A model generated the notes under the pieces. That model had not been told where the DNA came from and searched no databases. It was given only the letters and a program-made list of their open reading frames with translations. Of a stretch of 64,000 nt of DNA, positions 37,792-47,806 are shown in pieces. How positions within the stretch are numbered: the first letter of the stretch is position 1; each line of letters opens with the position of its first letter. A program made the position numbers and the translations under genes. The DNA comes from Bacillus sp. ISL-41 (GTDB taxonomy: Bacteria; Bacillota; Bacilli; Bacillales; Cytobacillaceae): positions 62,001 through 126,000 of the forward strand of contig NZ_JAGGQP010000030.1 in assembly GCF_018613235.1 (NCBI RefSeq), given 5' to 3'.

Positions 37792-38346
37792 ATGGAAATT
37801 TTATTTGAATTGTTCAGTAATCCTATAGCCCTGTTTATTCTGATCGGGGTCATCTCCAGTCTTTTCAACAAAAAGAAGTCGGACGGCCAGCCGCCACAGC
37901 GCCGTCCGGTCAGGCCGCCCGGTCCGATGCAACAGCCTGGACCAGCAAGGCAGCCTCGTCCTGCCCCTGCCAGGAGACAGCCGGCAGAGGCCAGGGTTGA
38001 GTCTCGATCTGAAATTGAAAAGGATAATCGCAGAGAATCAACTAGAAGCAGGGATTCAGAAAAACAGGTCTCTGGTGAAACTGGTGCGGAAATCATTAAT
38101 GATCTCCAGAAGGTTTATCTGGAAAGAAAGCTTCAGTCTGAGGAGCAGATGAACAAAGAGAGAGCAAGTAAAGGCAGGATGTCTGCTGGTGAATCATCAG
38201 GCCGTTTGAAGCAAAAGAGAGAGCAAGAAGAACCTGAAGTTGTCTTCGAGCCAGACAGGGACACTCTGGTAGAAGGAATTATTTGGGCCGAAGTCCTTGG
38301 CAAACCAAGGGCGAAAAGGCCATACAACCCTGTCAGGAGAAATTAG
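37792..38346 (+). CDS. yqfB: YqfB-like membrane-anchored hypothetical protein
   Basis: A 184-aa protein with one N-terminal hydrophobic segment (residues 4-24), then a proline/arginine-rich stretch (about 35-65) and a charged region. Named by position after floA; B. subtilis YqfB is shorter and similarity is limited to the anchor. The PR-rich part looks disordered. Function unknown. Confidence 0.7.
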   Translation: MEILFELFSNPIALFILIGVISSLFNKKKSDGQPPQRRPVRPPGPMQQPGPARQPRPAPARRQPAEARVESRSEIEKDNRRESTRSRDSEKQVSGETGAEIINDLQKVYLERKLQSEEQMNKERASKGRMSAGESSGRLKQKREQEEPEVVFEPDRDTLVEGIIWAEVLGKPRAKRPYNPVRRN

Positions 38347-38412
38347 GCAAAGAATTTGCCTTCCTGCAATGGTTTTGAAAGAATGCATATCCATAAAGTT
38401 AAAAATGGTGCT

Positions 38413-38463
38413 AGAACCTCCCTTTTTCTCATACATATGAGATGAAAGGGGGTTCTTTTTTTT
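38413..38463 (+). terminator. Terminator of the yqeZ-floA-yqfB unit
   Basis: A long stem, GAACCTCCCTTT... with ...AAAGGGGGTTC, then eight Ts. The AAAGGGGG in its 3' arm is also the only Shine-Dalgarno for yqfC, whose ATG is at 38464. Confidence 0.85.
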
Positions 38464-38748
38464 ATGGCAAAAAAATGGGGCCAGTATGTACGCAAATGGA
38501 TGACACAAAAAATGGATCTTCCTCAAGATGTCATGATGGATCTCCCTAGAATCACGATGATTGGGCATGTCCATATTTATATAGAGAATCACCGGGGTTT
38601 GCTGGCATTTTCTGATGGCGAAGTGCGCCTGATGATTAAAGGGGGCCAGCTTCTCGTCAAGGGAAAAGCGTTTGTGATCAAGACAATATTACCTGAGGAA
38701 ATCTTGCTCGAAGGAAAAATAGATCAGGTTATTTATATAAACGATTGA
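38464..38748 (+). CDS. yqfC: Sporulation protein YqfC
   Basis: A 94-aa protein of the YqfC/YabP-like fold: beta-rich, with DLPRITMIGHVHIYIENHRG and IKGGQLLVKGKAF. Known relatives are sigma-E-dependent mother-cell genes of unclear function. It is paired with yqfD, 15 bp downstream. A CATACATA close to a sigma-E -10 lies in the terminator loop, but no good -35 is present. Confidence 0.92.
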   Translation: MAKKWGQYVRKWMTQKMDLPQDVMMDLPRITMIGHVHIYIENHRGLLAFSDGEVRLMIKGGQLLVKGKAFVIKTILPEEILLEGKIDQVIYIND

Positions 38749-38763
38749 TTGAGGGGGAGCACA

Positions 38764-40002
38764 ATGAAAAACCAATGGATACACACCTTTTCTGGTACAG
38801 TAAAAGTAAAGTTGACTGGAAAGGGAATAGAAAGATTTTTAAATCAGCTGACACGTAATGGTGTTTCGATATGGAACGTCAAAAAACATGGATCAGAGGC
38901 CGTCACCTTTTATGTCGATCTTAAGGATGTAAAAAAACTAAGGATTCCAGCAAGAGACAGCAACTGTAAAATCAGGTTTTTAGAGAGGGCTGGGGGCCCT
39001 TTCTTTTTAAAGAAATTATGGACAAACAGTGGGTTTTTGGCCGGGGCATTCTTATTCTTAGGTTTGATGATGCTTCTTTCGAACATGGTATGGGGTATAG
39101 AGATTAAAGGAGCAAGCCCGGCAACTGAACACCAGATTCGCAAGGAATTGGACAGAATGGGGATTGGAATCGGTAAATTGCAGTTATCTATAGATAGTGT
39201 GGAAAGTATCCAAAAGGAACTGACAGATAAAGTTGGGGCCCTGACCTGGATTGGTGTGGAGCTAAAAGGGACGACCTATCATTTTCAGGCTGTAGAAAAG
39301 AGTGAGCCGGAAAAAGCCGAAGTAATAGGGCCGAGGCACCTTGTAGCTAAAAGAAAGGCTGCCATTGTCAAAATATTTGTGGAAAAAGGCGAACCGGTGG
39401 TTGAAGTGAATGACTACGTTATGCCAGGCCAGCTTCTTGTTTCCGGTCTTTATGGCAAGGAAGATGATATGAAAGTTGTGGCAGCCACAGGAGAAATTCT
39501 CGGTGAAACTTGGTATTCAACGAAGGTGGAATTACCGTTGAAGAGTACATTTCAGGTTTATAACGGGAATGAAAAAAAGAAATATTCACTAGTAGTCGCC
39601 GGCAGGAGTTTGCCTGTATGGGGATTCGGAAAAGCTGACTTCAGTGAATATGAAACCGAAGTGACTGAACAGCCGGTGAGATTCTTCAAGTGGGAACTCC
39701 CTTTAAAGGTCGAAAAAAAGACCATTCGGGAGCGGGAACAGGTAACACGTATTTATTCGAGGCAGGAAGCGGTCGAAAGTGCAAAAGATTTGGCGAGAAA
39801 GGATATAAAAAACTACCTTCCTGAAAATGCTATCATTAAAGGGGAAAAAATTTTACATCAGTCAATCGAGAATGATAAAGTAAAGCTAACCACACATTTT
39901 ACGATTATTGAAGATATAGCAGAAGGACAACCAATTATCAAGGAGACTGAGAATGACAGAAGACTTAAAAACGATGGAAATACAACTAGCGAACCCAACT
40001 GA
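38764..40002 (+). CDS. yqfD: Sporulation protein YqfD
   Basis: A 412-aa membrane protein of the YqfD family, required for normal sporulation in B. subtilis. One membrane helix near residues 92-112 separates a cytoplasmic N-terminus from a large extracytoplasmic part; CKIRFLERAGGPFF and KRKAAIVKIFVEKGEPVV are family blocks. ATG at 38764 with GAGGGGGA. Its end overlaps phoH by 50 bp. Confidence 0.92.
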   Translation: MKNQWIHTFSGTVKVKLTGKGIERFLNQLTRNGVSIWNVKKHGSEAVTFYVDLKDVKKLRIPARDSNCKIRFLERAGGPFFLKKLWTNSGFLAGAFLFLGLMMLLSNMVWGIEIKGASPATEHQIRKELDRMGIGIGKLQLSIDSVESIQKELTDKVGALTWIGVELKGTTYHFQAVEKSEPEKAEVIGPRHLVAKRKAAIVKIFVEKGEPVVEVNDYVMPGQLLVSGLYGKEDDMKVVAATGEILGETWYSTKVELPLKSTFQVYNGNEKKKYSLVVAGRSLPVWGFGKADFSEYETEVTEQPVRFFKWELPLKVEKKTIREREQVTRIYSRQEAVESAKDLARKDIKNYLPENAIIKGEKILHQSIENDKVKLTTHFTIIEDIAEGQPIIKETENDRRLKNDGNTTSEPN

Positions 40003-40912
40003 AGCAATTTCATTATTCGGCAATGCAGATATGAACCTAAAGCTGATTGAACATGAGCTTGGTGTCTCGATTGTAACCAGGGGAGAGTCAGTAGGAATCT
40101 CCGGACCTGAGGACAAGGTGGAGTTGGCCCAGGCTGTTCTGGTGAATCTGCTGGCCGTGATCCGCAAAGGAATCAGCATTAGCCAGAGAGAAGCTGTTTA
40201 CGCTATACAAATGGCTGAAAAAGGTACCTTGGAATACTTCAAGGATCTATATGATGAAGAAATCAGCAAAAATGTAAAGGGTAAATCGATCAGAGTCAAG
40301 ACTCTTGGCCAAAGACACTATGTTAATGCCATCAAAAGCCGCGACCTGGTTTTCGGTATTGGACCAGCTGGTACTGGTAAGACGTATCTTGCAGTCGTAA
40401 TGGCAGTCACGGCACTTAAAAATGGTACTGTGTCAAAAATCATTCTTACAAGACCGGCTGTAGAGGCAGGAGAAAGCCTTGGCTTCCTTCCGGGAGACTT
40501 GAAGGAGAAGGTGGATCCTTATCTTCGCCCATTATATGATGCCCTTCACGATATCCTTGGCACGGAACATACTTCGCGTTTGATTGAAAGAGGCACAATT
40601 GAAATTGCGCCTCTTGCCTATATGAGAGGAAGAACTCTAGATGATGCATTTGTAATCCTGGACGAGGCGCAGAATACGACTCAAGCCCAGATGAAGATGT
40701 TCCTGACTCGATTGGGATTTGGATCTAAAATGATCATAACTGGGGATACTTCACAGATTGATTTGCCAAAAGGTGCTAAATCAGGGTTGGTTGAAGCAGA
40801 AAAAGTCCTGAAGGATGTCTCCGGACTATCTTTTGTGCACCTTGAACAGGCCGATGTAGTGCGACATCCACTTGTCGGCCGGATCATCGAGGCCTATGGT
40901 AAAACTGAATAA
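39953..40912 (+). CDS. phoH: PhoH family ATPase
   Basis: A 319-aa P-loop ATPase with Walker A GPAGTGKT near residue 140 and Walker B VILDEAQN near 230, preceded by a KH-like region. PhoH/YbeZ proteins associate with YbeY and RNA helicases in RNA metabolism; ybeY lies two genes downstream. ATG with AAGGAGA inside the yqfD end, so translation may be coupled. Confidence 0.95.
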   Translation: MTEDLKTMEIQLANPTEAISLFGNADMNLKLIEHELGVSIVTRGESVGISGPEDKVELAQAVLVNLLAVIRKGISISQREAVYAIQMAEKGTLEYFKDLYDEEISKNVKGKSIRVKTLGQRHYVNAIKSRDLVFGIGPAGTGKTYLAVVMAVTALKNGTVSKIILTRPAVEAGESLGFLPGDLKEKVDPYLRPLYDALHDILGTEHTSRLIERGTIEIAPLAYMRGRTLDDAFVILDEAQNTTQAQMKMFLTRLGFGSKMIITGDTSQIDLPKGAKSGLVEAEKVLKDVSGLSFVHLEQADVVRHPLVGRIIEAYGKTE

Positions 40913-40921
40913 CATCTCAGT

Positions 40922-40952
40922 CCGCTCTTGGTAAAACAAGGGCGGGCTTTTG
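40922..40952 (+). terminator. phoH terminator
   Basis: CCGCTCTTG pairs with CAAGGGCGG (one G-U pair), followed by GCTTTTG. Confidence 0.7.
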
Positions 40953-41124
40953 CCTTTACTGAGGATGAAACTGCTTCAGAACTGATATTGAAAGCAGTAA
41001 TTTCAAATAGAGGTGAAACTTACGGTGAAAACTGATATGATGGTACATAAAGTTAGTATATTTCCCAGTTATTCTCAAACTGGTTCTTTTTAATAATCAA
41101 GTCTATATTTCGGCTTTTAAGAAG

Positions 41125-41152
41125 TGTCTGGTCAAGGCGCTTACGCTTTTCT
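41125..41152. repeat. Shortened copy of the TGTCT...GGCGCTTACGCTTTTCT repeat
   Basis: TGTCT joined directly to GGTCAAGGCGCTTACGCTTTTCT; these are the two ends of the element at 30691-30755 with the middle missing. It sits 17 bp before the pgpH start, the same distance as the other copy from rsmE. Confidence 0.55.
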
Positions 41153-41169
41153 AGTAGGAGGGGCTGTAT

Positions 41170-43353
41170 ATGGATAAGCTGCAGGTCCAATTAACTGCCA
41201 TATTGAATTTGTTGAATATAAAGATTTTCCGGGTTTTGTTATTTTTGCTGATAGGTGTTGTGATGTATTCAGCGATGTACAGCAATGTAAAACCTGAAAA
41301 GCTTAATTTGGAGTTACACTCTTTGGCGGAGAAAACCATCCGGTCTCCTATTACAATTGAGGATAAAGAGAGCACGGAAGCGAACCGCAGGGAAGCGGTC
41401 GAGCGTGTCAACGATGTATACAGGGTCAAAAGGGAATATGCCCAGAACAGGGTTGATTTAGTCACTTCCATTTTCGGTTCGGTTTCAGAAGTCAATGAGG
41501 AAGTGCAGGCAGAAATAGACCAGAAGAAAAAAGCAGCTGAAGAGGCAGATGTGGAAGATAAGCCTGTTCCTGAAGGTCCTTCGAAGGAAGAAAAACTGGC
41601 CATGTTAAAAACGAAGTTGACCGAGAGTGAAACAAAAAGCTTATCTGATGAAGTATTCATTGCTCTGCTCCAAGCACCGAAGGAAGAGCTGCTGGTTGCC
41701 AAGGACCTCACGGTTACGGCTATAAATAATACGATGAAGCACAGTGTCCCCGCGGATGAAGTGGAGAATGCAAAATTAAATGTAGAGGAAGAATTGAAGT
41801 ATACAAGTTTGAGCAGCGGTTTAAAGAGATCTGCTATCGAACTCGGCCGCTATGCAGTAGTCCAGAATGAGTTCTACGATCCTGAAGCAACTGAGGATCA
41901 GCGCCAGCAAGCCATGGACAGTGTTGAACCCGTAAGAATCCTCGAGGGGCAAATTCTTGTGGATGAAGGTCAGCTTATCAGCAGGGATGTCTATAAAAAG
42001 CTCCAGCTTGTAGGGCTTTTAGAGAGTGAAAATTCCTATAAGCCTTTTATCGGGCTGGCTATGCTTGTAGCATTGATCCTTTTTTCCTTGTATGTCATCT
42101 TCAACGAAATGGAAAACGCCGATAAAAAGCAGAAGAATCTGTTGATTTTCAGCATCATATTCATTACATCTATCTTATTGATGAAGCTGGTCAGTCTGTT
42201 CGATGAATTCGAATACTCGGAGATTGGTTACCTTTTCCCGGCGGCAATGGGAGCAATGCTAATCAAGATGCTGATTAATGAAAGACTGGCACTGTTTCAA
42301 ATGGCTATCCTGGCTGTTACAGGTTCCATCATCTTTAATGAAGGCATTACTGGAACACTGAATGTGACAATCGGGATCTATATTTTAATCAGCGGTCTGG
42401 CAGCCATTTTGTTCCTGCAGAAACAGAATCGACGTTCAAAAATCCTCCAGGCGGGGATGTTTGTATCGGTGGTTAACCTGGTTGTGATCCTTTCGATTCT
42501 GTTTTTAAGGAACAGCCAATATTCAGGTCTGGAATACGGTTTTTATTTTATTGCTGCATTTGTTTCCGGTATCGTTTCAGCTGTATTGACGATCGGATTA
42601 TTGCCGTTTTTTGAAGCAGGGTTTGGCATCCTGTCTACATTAAGGCTTATCGAGCTTTCCAATCCAAACCACCCGCTCTTAAGAAAAATTCTCACAGAAG
42701 CTCCTGGTACTTACCATCACAGTGTCATGGTGGCCAATTTATCAGAAGCGGCATGTGAAGCGATTGGAGCTAACGGGCTTTTGGCCAGGGTCGGCTGTTA
42801 TTATCATGACATCGGGAAGACGAAACGGCCTCAATTCTTTATTGAAAATCAGATTAATATGGATAACCCACACGATAAATTGCCGGCGTTGACCAGTAAG
42901 AACATTATAATCGCCCATGCTACCGATGGAGCAGAGATGCTCCGTAAGCACAGGATGCCAAAAGAAATCATTGATATCGCAGAACAGCACCATGGTACAA
43001 CATTATTGAAATTCTTTTATCATAAGGCGATGCAAAGCGGGCATGAGGTTAAAGAAGAGGATTTCCGTTATCCTGGGCCTAAGCCGCAAACAAAAGAGTC
43101 TGCTGTCATTGGCATCGCGGATAGTGTGGAAGCCGCTGTGAGATCGATGGCGCACCCTACACATGAACAAATTGAAAATCTGGTACACAATATTATTGGA
43201 GACCGGCTGCAGGATGGCCAGCTGGGTGAGTGTGATATCACGTTGAAGGAGCTGGATACCGTCGCTGATACACTTTGTGAAACGCTAAAGGGAATATTCC
43301 ACTCGAGAATTGAATATCCAGAAATGAATAAGCAGAAGGTGAAGCAGGCATGA
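41170..43353 (+). CDS. pgpH: Cyclic-di-AMP phosphodiesterase PgpH (7TM-HD)
   Basis: Hydrolyses c-di-AMP, controlling potassium and osmotic balance. The 727-aa protein has one N-terminal helix, an extracellular 7TMR-HDED domain (about 50-285), seven membrane helices (290-480) and a cytosolic HD domain. Metal ligands are visible in [25 protein letters not shown] and EQHHGTT. ATG with AGGAGGGG. Overlaps ybeY by 4 bp. Confidence 0.95.
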   Translation: MDKLQVQLTAILNLLNIKIFRVLLFLLIGVVMYSAMYSNVKPEKLNLELHSLAEKTIRSPITIEDKESTEANRREAVERVNDVYRVKREYAQNRVDLVTSIFGSVSEVNEEVQAEIDQKKKAAEEADVEDKPVPEGPSKEEKLAMLKTKLTESETKSLSDEVFIALLQAPKEELLVAKDLTVTAINNTMKHSVPADEVENAKLNVEEELKYTSLSSGLKRSAIELGRYAVVQNEFYDPEATEDQRQQAMDSVEPVRILEGQILVDEGQLISRDVYKKLQLVGLLESENSYKPFIGLAMLVALILFSLYVIFNEMENADKKQKNLLIFSIIFITSILLMKLVSLFDEFEYSEIGYLFPAAMGAMLIKMLINERLALFQMAILAVTGSIIFNEGITGTLNVTIGIYILISGLAAILFLQKQNRRSKILQAGMFVSVVNLVVILSILFLRNSQYSGLEYGFYFIAAFVSGIVSAVLTIGLLPFFEAGFGILSTLRLIELSNPNHPLLRKILTEAPGTYHHSVMVANLSEAACEAIGANGLLARVGCYYHDIGKTKRPQFFIENQINMDNPHDKLPALTSKNIIIAHATDGAEMLRKHRMPKEIIDIAEQHHGTTLLKFFYHKAMQSGHEVKEEDFRYPGPKPQTKESAVIGIADSVEAAVRSMAHPTHEQIENLVHNIIGDRLQDGQLGECDITLKELDTVADTLCETLKGIFHSRIEYPEMNKQKVKQA

Positions 43354-43820
43354 GTTTAGAAATTGATTTTTTGGATGAAACAAATGAATTGTCAGAGCAT
43401 GAAATAAATGAAATTGAAAAATTGCTAAACTATACGGCCGAGAAGGAGAATGTCCAGGAAGGCAGTGAACTTTCCGTTACATTCGTGTCGAATGAAAGAA
43501 TCCAGGAAATAAACCGAGAATATCGTGACAAGGATCGCCCGACAGATGTCATTTCTTTTGCCCTCGAGGAAATGGGAGAAGGAGAACTGGAGATTGTCGG
43601 GGAAGGTATTCCGAGGATCCTTGGTGACATCATCATTTCCATTCCGAAAGCAAGGGAACAGGCAGAAGAATATAACCATTCATTCATGCGGGAACTTGGT
43701 TTCCTTGCGGTCCATGGCCTCCTGCATTTATTAGGTTATGACCATATGAATGAGCAGGATGAAAAACAGATGTTTGACAGACAAAAAGAAATCCTTGATG
43801 GGTATGGGCTTGGACGCTGA
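43350..43820 (+). CDS. ybeY: Endoribonuclease YbeY
   Basis: Metal-dependent endoribonuclease in 16S rRNA maturation and ribosome quality control. The 156-aa protein has the zinc motif H-x3-H-x5-H as [11 protein letters not shown] near residue 124. ATGA overlap with pgpH. In B. subtilis this is YqfG. Confidence 0.95.
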   Translation: MSLEIDFLDETNELSEHEINEIEKLLNYTAEKENVQEGSELSVTFVSNERIQEINREYRDKDRPTDVISFALEEMGEGELEIVGEGIPRILGDIIISIPKAREQAEEYNHSFMRELGFLAVHGLLHLLGYDHMNEQDEKQMFDRQKEILDGYGLGR

Positions 43821-44190
43821 TAAACAGAGGAAGCATCCACTTGCTTCCTCCTTCAAATTTGGTTTCGAGGGAATCGCAGCAGCGGCAGCAAAAGAGCGAA
43901 ATGTCCAAATCCATATAGGGATTTCAATTTTTGTAATTTTAGCTGGGTTTATTTTTTCGATAAGCAAGTACGAATGGATCGCCATCATTTTATCCATAGG
44001 CGGGATGATTTCGATGGAACTGATGAATACGGCAATTGAAAGAACAGTTGATTTGTATACGAAAGAATACCACCCGCTTGCCAAACAGGCAAAAGATATC
44101 GCGGCCGGTGCTGTCCTGGTTTTTGCGATTGCCAGTGTCATGATCGGATTAATTATTTTTCTGCCAAGATTATTAACATGGTTTAGTTAG
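43798..44190 (+). CDS. dgkA: Diacylglycerol/undecaprenol kinase family protein
   Basis: A small integral membrane kinase; in Gram-positives the substrate is mainly undecaprenol. About 131 aa with three helices, the amphipathic surface helix [15 protein letters not shown], and the signature [14 protein letters not shown]. Start uncertain: ATGs at 43798 and 43804 both lie inside ybeY and lack a strong Shine-Dalgarno; coupling to ybeY is likely. In B. subtilis cdd follows, but not here. Confidence 0.9.
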   Translation: MGMGLDADKQRKHPLASSFKFGFEGIAAAAAKERNVQIHIGISIFVILAGFIFSISKYEWIAIILSIGGMISMELMNTAIERTVDLYTKEYHPLAKQAKDIAAGAVLVFAIASVMIGLIIFLPRLLTWFS

Positions 44191-44216
44191 TTGTCCGTTC
44201 AGGGCAACTTTTTTTT
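44189..44216 (+). terminator. pgpH-ybeY-dgkA terminator
   Basis: AGTTGTCC and GGGCAACT with eight Ts; the stem begins in the dgkA stop codon. The 244 bp that follow up to era contain no gene. Confidence 0.82.
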
Positions 44217-44460
44217 GGCATGATTCTTCTGTGAAAAACAGCATTAGCACGCGCATCACCTCTAAAAAAACCTTGCAGGTCTGACCAATATGTTTGAACC
44301 AATTTGAAAACAGGGAAAAACTTAAGTAAAATATCATCACAGTGTAAAAACAGTGCTTGTATGTTTTTAGAAAATTTAAAATTTTATATTTCATTTTTGC
44401 TACAAACGATGAAATCACACTGAAAATAAGTTAAAATAAAGTGGAGAAGGGAAATACAGT

Positions 44461-45390
44461 ATGAACTTTAATAATCAAGGCAGTAACAGCAAATCTCACA
44501 AATCCGGCTTCATTTCCATCATTGGAAGGCCAAATGTAGGCAAGTCGACCTTTCTTAACAGGGTAATCGGGCAAAAGATTGCGATCATGAGCGATAAACC
44601 GCAAACGACCCGGAATAAGGTGCAGGGTGTCCTTACGCTTGAAGATTCACAACTGATATTCATAGACACACCAGGAATCCATAAACCGAAACATCGTCTG
44701 GGCGATTTCATGATGAAGGTAGCACAGAATACTCTAAAAGAAGTCGATCTGGTATTGTTTATGGTCAATGCCCAGGAAGGATATGGCCGCGGCGAGGAAT
44801 TTATCATTGAGAAACTTCAGAATGTAAAAACACCAGTTTTCCTAGTCATCAATAAAATCGACCTAATCCATCCGGATGAGTTGTTCAAACTAATCGAGTC
44901 CTACAATGAAAAGTTCAATTTCGCTGAAATTGTCCCGATATCTGCATTAGAAGGCAACAATGTTGAAAAGCTCCTTGAGCAAATCAAGGAGAAAATGCCG
45001 GAAGGGCCACAGTTTTATCCTGCAGACCAGGTCACGGACCATCCCGAACGTTTTATTGTTTCCGAACTGATCAGGGAAAAAGCGCTGCATTTGACAAGGG
45101 AAGAAATTCCTCATTCACTTGCTGTAGTAATTGAAAAAATGGAACGCCAGCCTGAAAAGGAAATGGTGCATGTCATGGCTACAATCATTGTGGAAAGGGA
45201 CTCTCAGAAGGGCATCATCATCGGCAAGCAGGGCGGTATGCTGAAGGAAATCGGCAAAAGGGCACGTCTTGATATCGAGAATCTGCTCGGTACTAAAGTG
45301 TTTCTGGAATTGTGGGTAAAGGTACAGAAGGATTGGAGAAACAAAGCCACTCAGCTTCGTGATTTTGGGTTCAGGGAAGATGAGTATTAA
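44461..45390 (+). CDS. era: GTPase Era
   Basis: Essential 30S assembly GTPase that binds the 3' end of 16S rRNA. The 309 aa include GRPNVGKST (about 22-30), [14 protein letters not shown] and a C-terminal KH domain with [15 protein letters not shown]. The N-terminal dozen residues ([13 protein letters not shown]) are longer than in many homologues. Confidence 0.97.
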   Translation: MNFNNQGSNSKSHKSGFISIIGRPNVGKSTFLNRVIGQKIAIMSDKPQTTRNKVQGVLTLEDSQLIFIDTPGIHKPKHRLGDFMMKVAQNTLKEVDLVLFMVNAQEGYGRGEEFIIEKLQNVKTPVFLVINKIDLIHPDELFKLIESYNEKFNFAEIVPISALEGNNVEKLLEQIKEKMPEGPQFYPADQVTDHPERFIVSELIREKALHLTREEIPHSLAVVIEKMERQPEKEMVHVMATIIVERDSQKGIIIGKQGGMLKEIGKRARLDIENLLGTKVFLELWVKVQKDWRNKATQLRDFGFREDEY

Positions 45391-45561
45391 GCCTGTTTGG
45401 CAAATGCTCCCTCATTAACATATTAACGGGAAGCAAATATTATTCATAAATAGGATTTACAATTTTTACGTGACATGAAAATCTGATTGACAGGCTATGA
45501 TATTCATAAGGATTTGGGATAGATAAAGTTGCTAGTGAAAAAACGAAAGGTGGGGTTTTCG

Positions 45562-45705
45562 ATGTTGGATTTTACCTGGAAGGTGTTTTCTCAGACAGGT
45601 AACATTGACACATATCTTCTCTTTAAGGAATTAGAGAAAGACAATCAAGAAATACCCGGTTATCAGGAGGATGAACTAGCAGAAATTGATTTTCCAATCT
45701 CATAG
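45562..45705 (+). CDS. yqzL: YqzL family protein
   Basis: A 47-aa acidic protein starting MLDFTWKVFSQTGNIDTYLL and ending DFPIS. It is nearly identical in design to B. subtilis YqzL, which always sits between era and recO. Function unknown. ATG after GGTGGGG. Confidence 0.9.
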   Translation: MLDFTWKVFSQTGNIDTYLLFKELEKDNQEIPGYQEDELAEIDFPIS

Positions 45706-45736
45706 GTTTGTCTGTAGTAATGGATGGTGACAACAA

Positions 45737-46489
45737 ATGCTGCAGAAATGTGAAGGCATTGTCATTAGAACGACAAATTATGGCGAGAACAATAAAATAG
45801 TTACCCTATATACAAGGGAATTTGGTAAAGTTGGTGTGATGGCAAGAGGTGCTAAAAAGCCTAATAGCAGGCTTGCTGCTGTCACCCAGCTTTTTACTTA
45901 CGGACAGTTTCTTTTTCAGGCCAGTTCAGGGCTGGGCAGTCTGCAGCAGGGGGAAATGATTTCTTCAATGCGGTCAATCCGGGAGGATATTTTCCTTACT
46001 GCGCATGCCAGCTATATTGTTGATTTGACTGATAAAGTGACAGAGGAAAAGAAATCCAATCCTTTTTTGTTTGAATTGCTTCTTCAGTCGCTCAACTATA
46101 TGAATGAAGGCTACGATATGGAGATTCTGACTTTCATATATGAAATGAAAATGCTGAATGTCCAGGGGCTATATCCGATATTGGACAAGTGTGCAAACTG
46201 CGGCAATACAGAGGGGGATTTTCATTTTTCAATCAGGGAAGGCGGTCTGCTTTGCCATCGCTGTTTTGAAATCGATCCATACAGGATCAGAACCTTGCCA
46301 GGTACTGTGAGGCTGCTTCGCTTATTCTACTTGTTAGATCTAAGCCGTCTTGGCAATATTTCAGTTAAGCCAGAGACAAAAGCCGAGCTGAAAAAAGTCA
46401 TTTCCGCTTATTATGATGAATATTCCGGACTTTATTTGAAAACAAGGAAATTCCTCGACCAAATGGATTCATTCAGGGACCAACTATAA
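45737..46489 (+). CDS. recO: DNA repair protein RecO
   Basis: Recombination mediator that loads RecA with RecR at gaps. The 250-aa protein has an N-terminal OB fold ([20 protein letters not shown]) and a C-terminal helical part with a zinc site made by CANCG and CHRCF. Located in the standard era-yqzL-recO order. Confidence 0.95.
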   Translation: MLQKCEGIVIRTTNYGENNKIVTLYTREFGKVGVMARGAKKPNSRLAAVTQLFTYGQFLFQASSGLGSLQQGEMISSMRSIREDIFLTAHASYIVDLTDKVTEEKKSNPFLFELLLQSLNYMNEGYDMEILTFIYEMKMLNVQGLYPILDKCANCGNTEGDFHFSIREGGLLCHRCFEIDPYRIRTLPGTVRLLRLFYLLDLSRLGNISVKPETKAELKKVISAYYDEYSGLYLKTRKFLDQMDSFRDQL

Positions 46490-46492
46490 CTA

Positions 46493-46521
46493 TTGACATT
46501 GTTTCTTGATTTCGCTATTAT
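46493..46521 (+). promoter_or_regulatory. Sigma-A promoter of glyQS
   Basis: Perfect TTGACA (46493-46498), a 17-bp spacer and TATTAT (46516-46521), immediately after the recO stop and about 75 bp before the T-box leader. Confidence 0.8.
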
Positions 46522-46596
46522 TCAAATCAAAAGCTTTTCCTGTTTTCCGATGGTAAGCGTAATCCATCATCAAGGAGAAGATCTCATGATAATTAC

Positions 46597-46804
46597 ATAT
46601 GTTGCAGTGAAGGAAAAGAGTACTTAAATCCCTCTGTATTAGCGAGTCCGGGTACGGTGTGAGCCGGATTGCAGAAATTAAGGAAGGCGTTCCGGAGCGA
46701 CATCACTTTTAAAGAGGCTGCTTTTTGCAGCAAATAGGGTGGAACCGCGGGTAAACTCTCGTCCCTATGCATGAATGGATGCATAGGGGGCGAGAGTTTT
46801 TTTT
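46597..46804 (+). promoter_or_regulatory. Glycine T-box riboswitch leader
   Basis: Senses uncharged tRNA-Gly and lets transcription continue into glyQS. Visible parts: the stem I entry GCAGTGAAGGAAAAGAGTACTT, cut here to its blocks GCAGTGAAGG and AGAGTA; a candidate glycine specifier GGC at 46687-46689; the T-box AGGGTGGAACCGCGGG at 46736-46751; and a terminator hairpin at 46755-46804 with eight Ts. The T-box sequence can pair with the 5' arm of the terminator to form the antiterminator. Confidence 0.93.
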
Positions 46805-46915
46805 ATTTCAATTCAGTCTATTATTCGATAATTTTATGCTAAGAAGCCCTTGTGCAGCAAAGCAAGAACTTTTGAAAGGTAAAAAACAAGATTAAAAAAA
46901 CTCGGAGGTGTAAAG

Positions 46916-47806
46916 ATGAATATCCAGAATATGATTTTAACATTGCAAAAACACTGGTCTGAACAAGGATGCGTCCTTATGCAGGCATATGACACCGAAA
47001 AGGGTGCAGGTACGATGAGTCCTTACACGTTTTTAAGGGCAATTGGCCCTGAACCATGGAATGTCGCGTACGTAGAGCCATCCCGACGTCCGGCTGACGG
47101 CCGCTACGGAGAAAATCCAAACAGGCTTTATCAGCATCATCAATTCCAGGTAATCATGAAGCCTTCACCGGACAATATTCAGGAACTTTACCTTGATTCG
47201 CTAAAAGCATTGGGTATTGATCCTCTTGAACATGATATCCGTTTTGTGGAAGATAACTGGGAAAATCCATCCCTGGGCTGTGCAGGCCTGGGTTGGGAAG
47301 TATGGCTTGATGGCATGGAAATCACGCAATTCACTTATTTCCAGCAAGTAGGCGGACTAGACTGCAAACCAGTTTCCGTGGAAATTACATACGGAATCGA
47401 ACGACTGGCGTCCTATATTCAGGATAAAGAAAATGTCTTTGATCTTGAGTGGACAAACGGTTTTACAGTAAGGGACATATTTGGACAGCCGGAATACGAG
47501 CATTCTAAGTATACATTTGAAACATCTGACAAAGACATGCTATTTAACCTTTTCAATATTTATGAAAAAGAAGCAAATCGCCAGATGGATGAAGGCCTTG
47601 TCCATCCCGCATATGACTATGTTCTCAAGTGTTCCCATACATTTAATATCCTTGATGCACGCGGAGCGATTTCTGTGACTGAAAGGACCGGCTATATTGC
47701 CCGAATTCGAAACCTTGCTAAGAAAGTAGCGAAAACGTTCTATGAAGAAAGAGAAAAGTTGGGCTTCCCAATCATTAAAAGGAAGGAGCAGGTGGAAAAT
47801 GACTAA
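46916..47806 (+). CDS. glyQ: Glycyl-tRNA synthetase alpha subunit
   Basis: Catalytic subunit of the bacterial alpha2-beta2 glycyl-tRNA synthetase. The 296-aa product starts [18 protein letters not shown] and contains class II motifs such as [19 protein letters not shown], shortened here to [15 protein letters not shown] with CGGAGGTG. Overlaps glyS by 8 bp. Confidence 0.97.
   Translation: MNIQNMILTLQKHWSEQGCVLMQAYDTEKGAGTMSPYTFLRAIGPEPWNVAYVEPSRRPADGRYGENPNRLYQHHQFQVIMKPSPDNIQELYLDSLKALGIDPLEHDIRFVEDNWENPSLGCAGLGWEVWLDGMEITQFTYFQQVGGLDCKPVSVEITYGIERLASYIQDKENVFDLEWTNGFTVRDIFGQPEYEHSKYTFETSDKDMLFNLFNIYEKEANRQMDEGLVHPAYDYVLKCSHTFNILDARGAISVTERTGYIARIRNLAKKVAKTFYEEREKLGFPIIKRKEQVEND

Noticed and set aside
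38430-38437. Sigma-E -10 (CATACATA) for yqfC
   Set aside because: Close to consensus, but no -35 element at the right distance; kept only as a remark.
41151-41711. 186-aa minus-strand ORF across the pgpH start
   Set aside because: Antisense shadow, serine-rich, without start signals.
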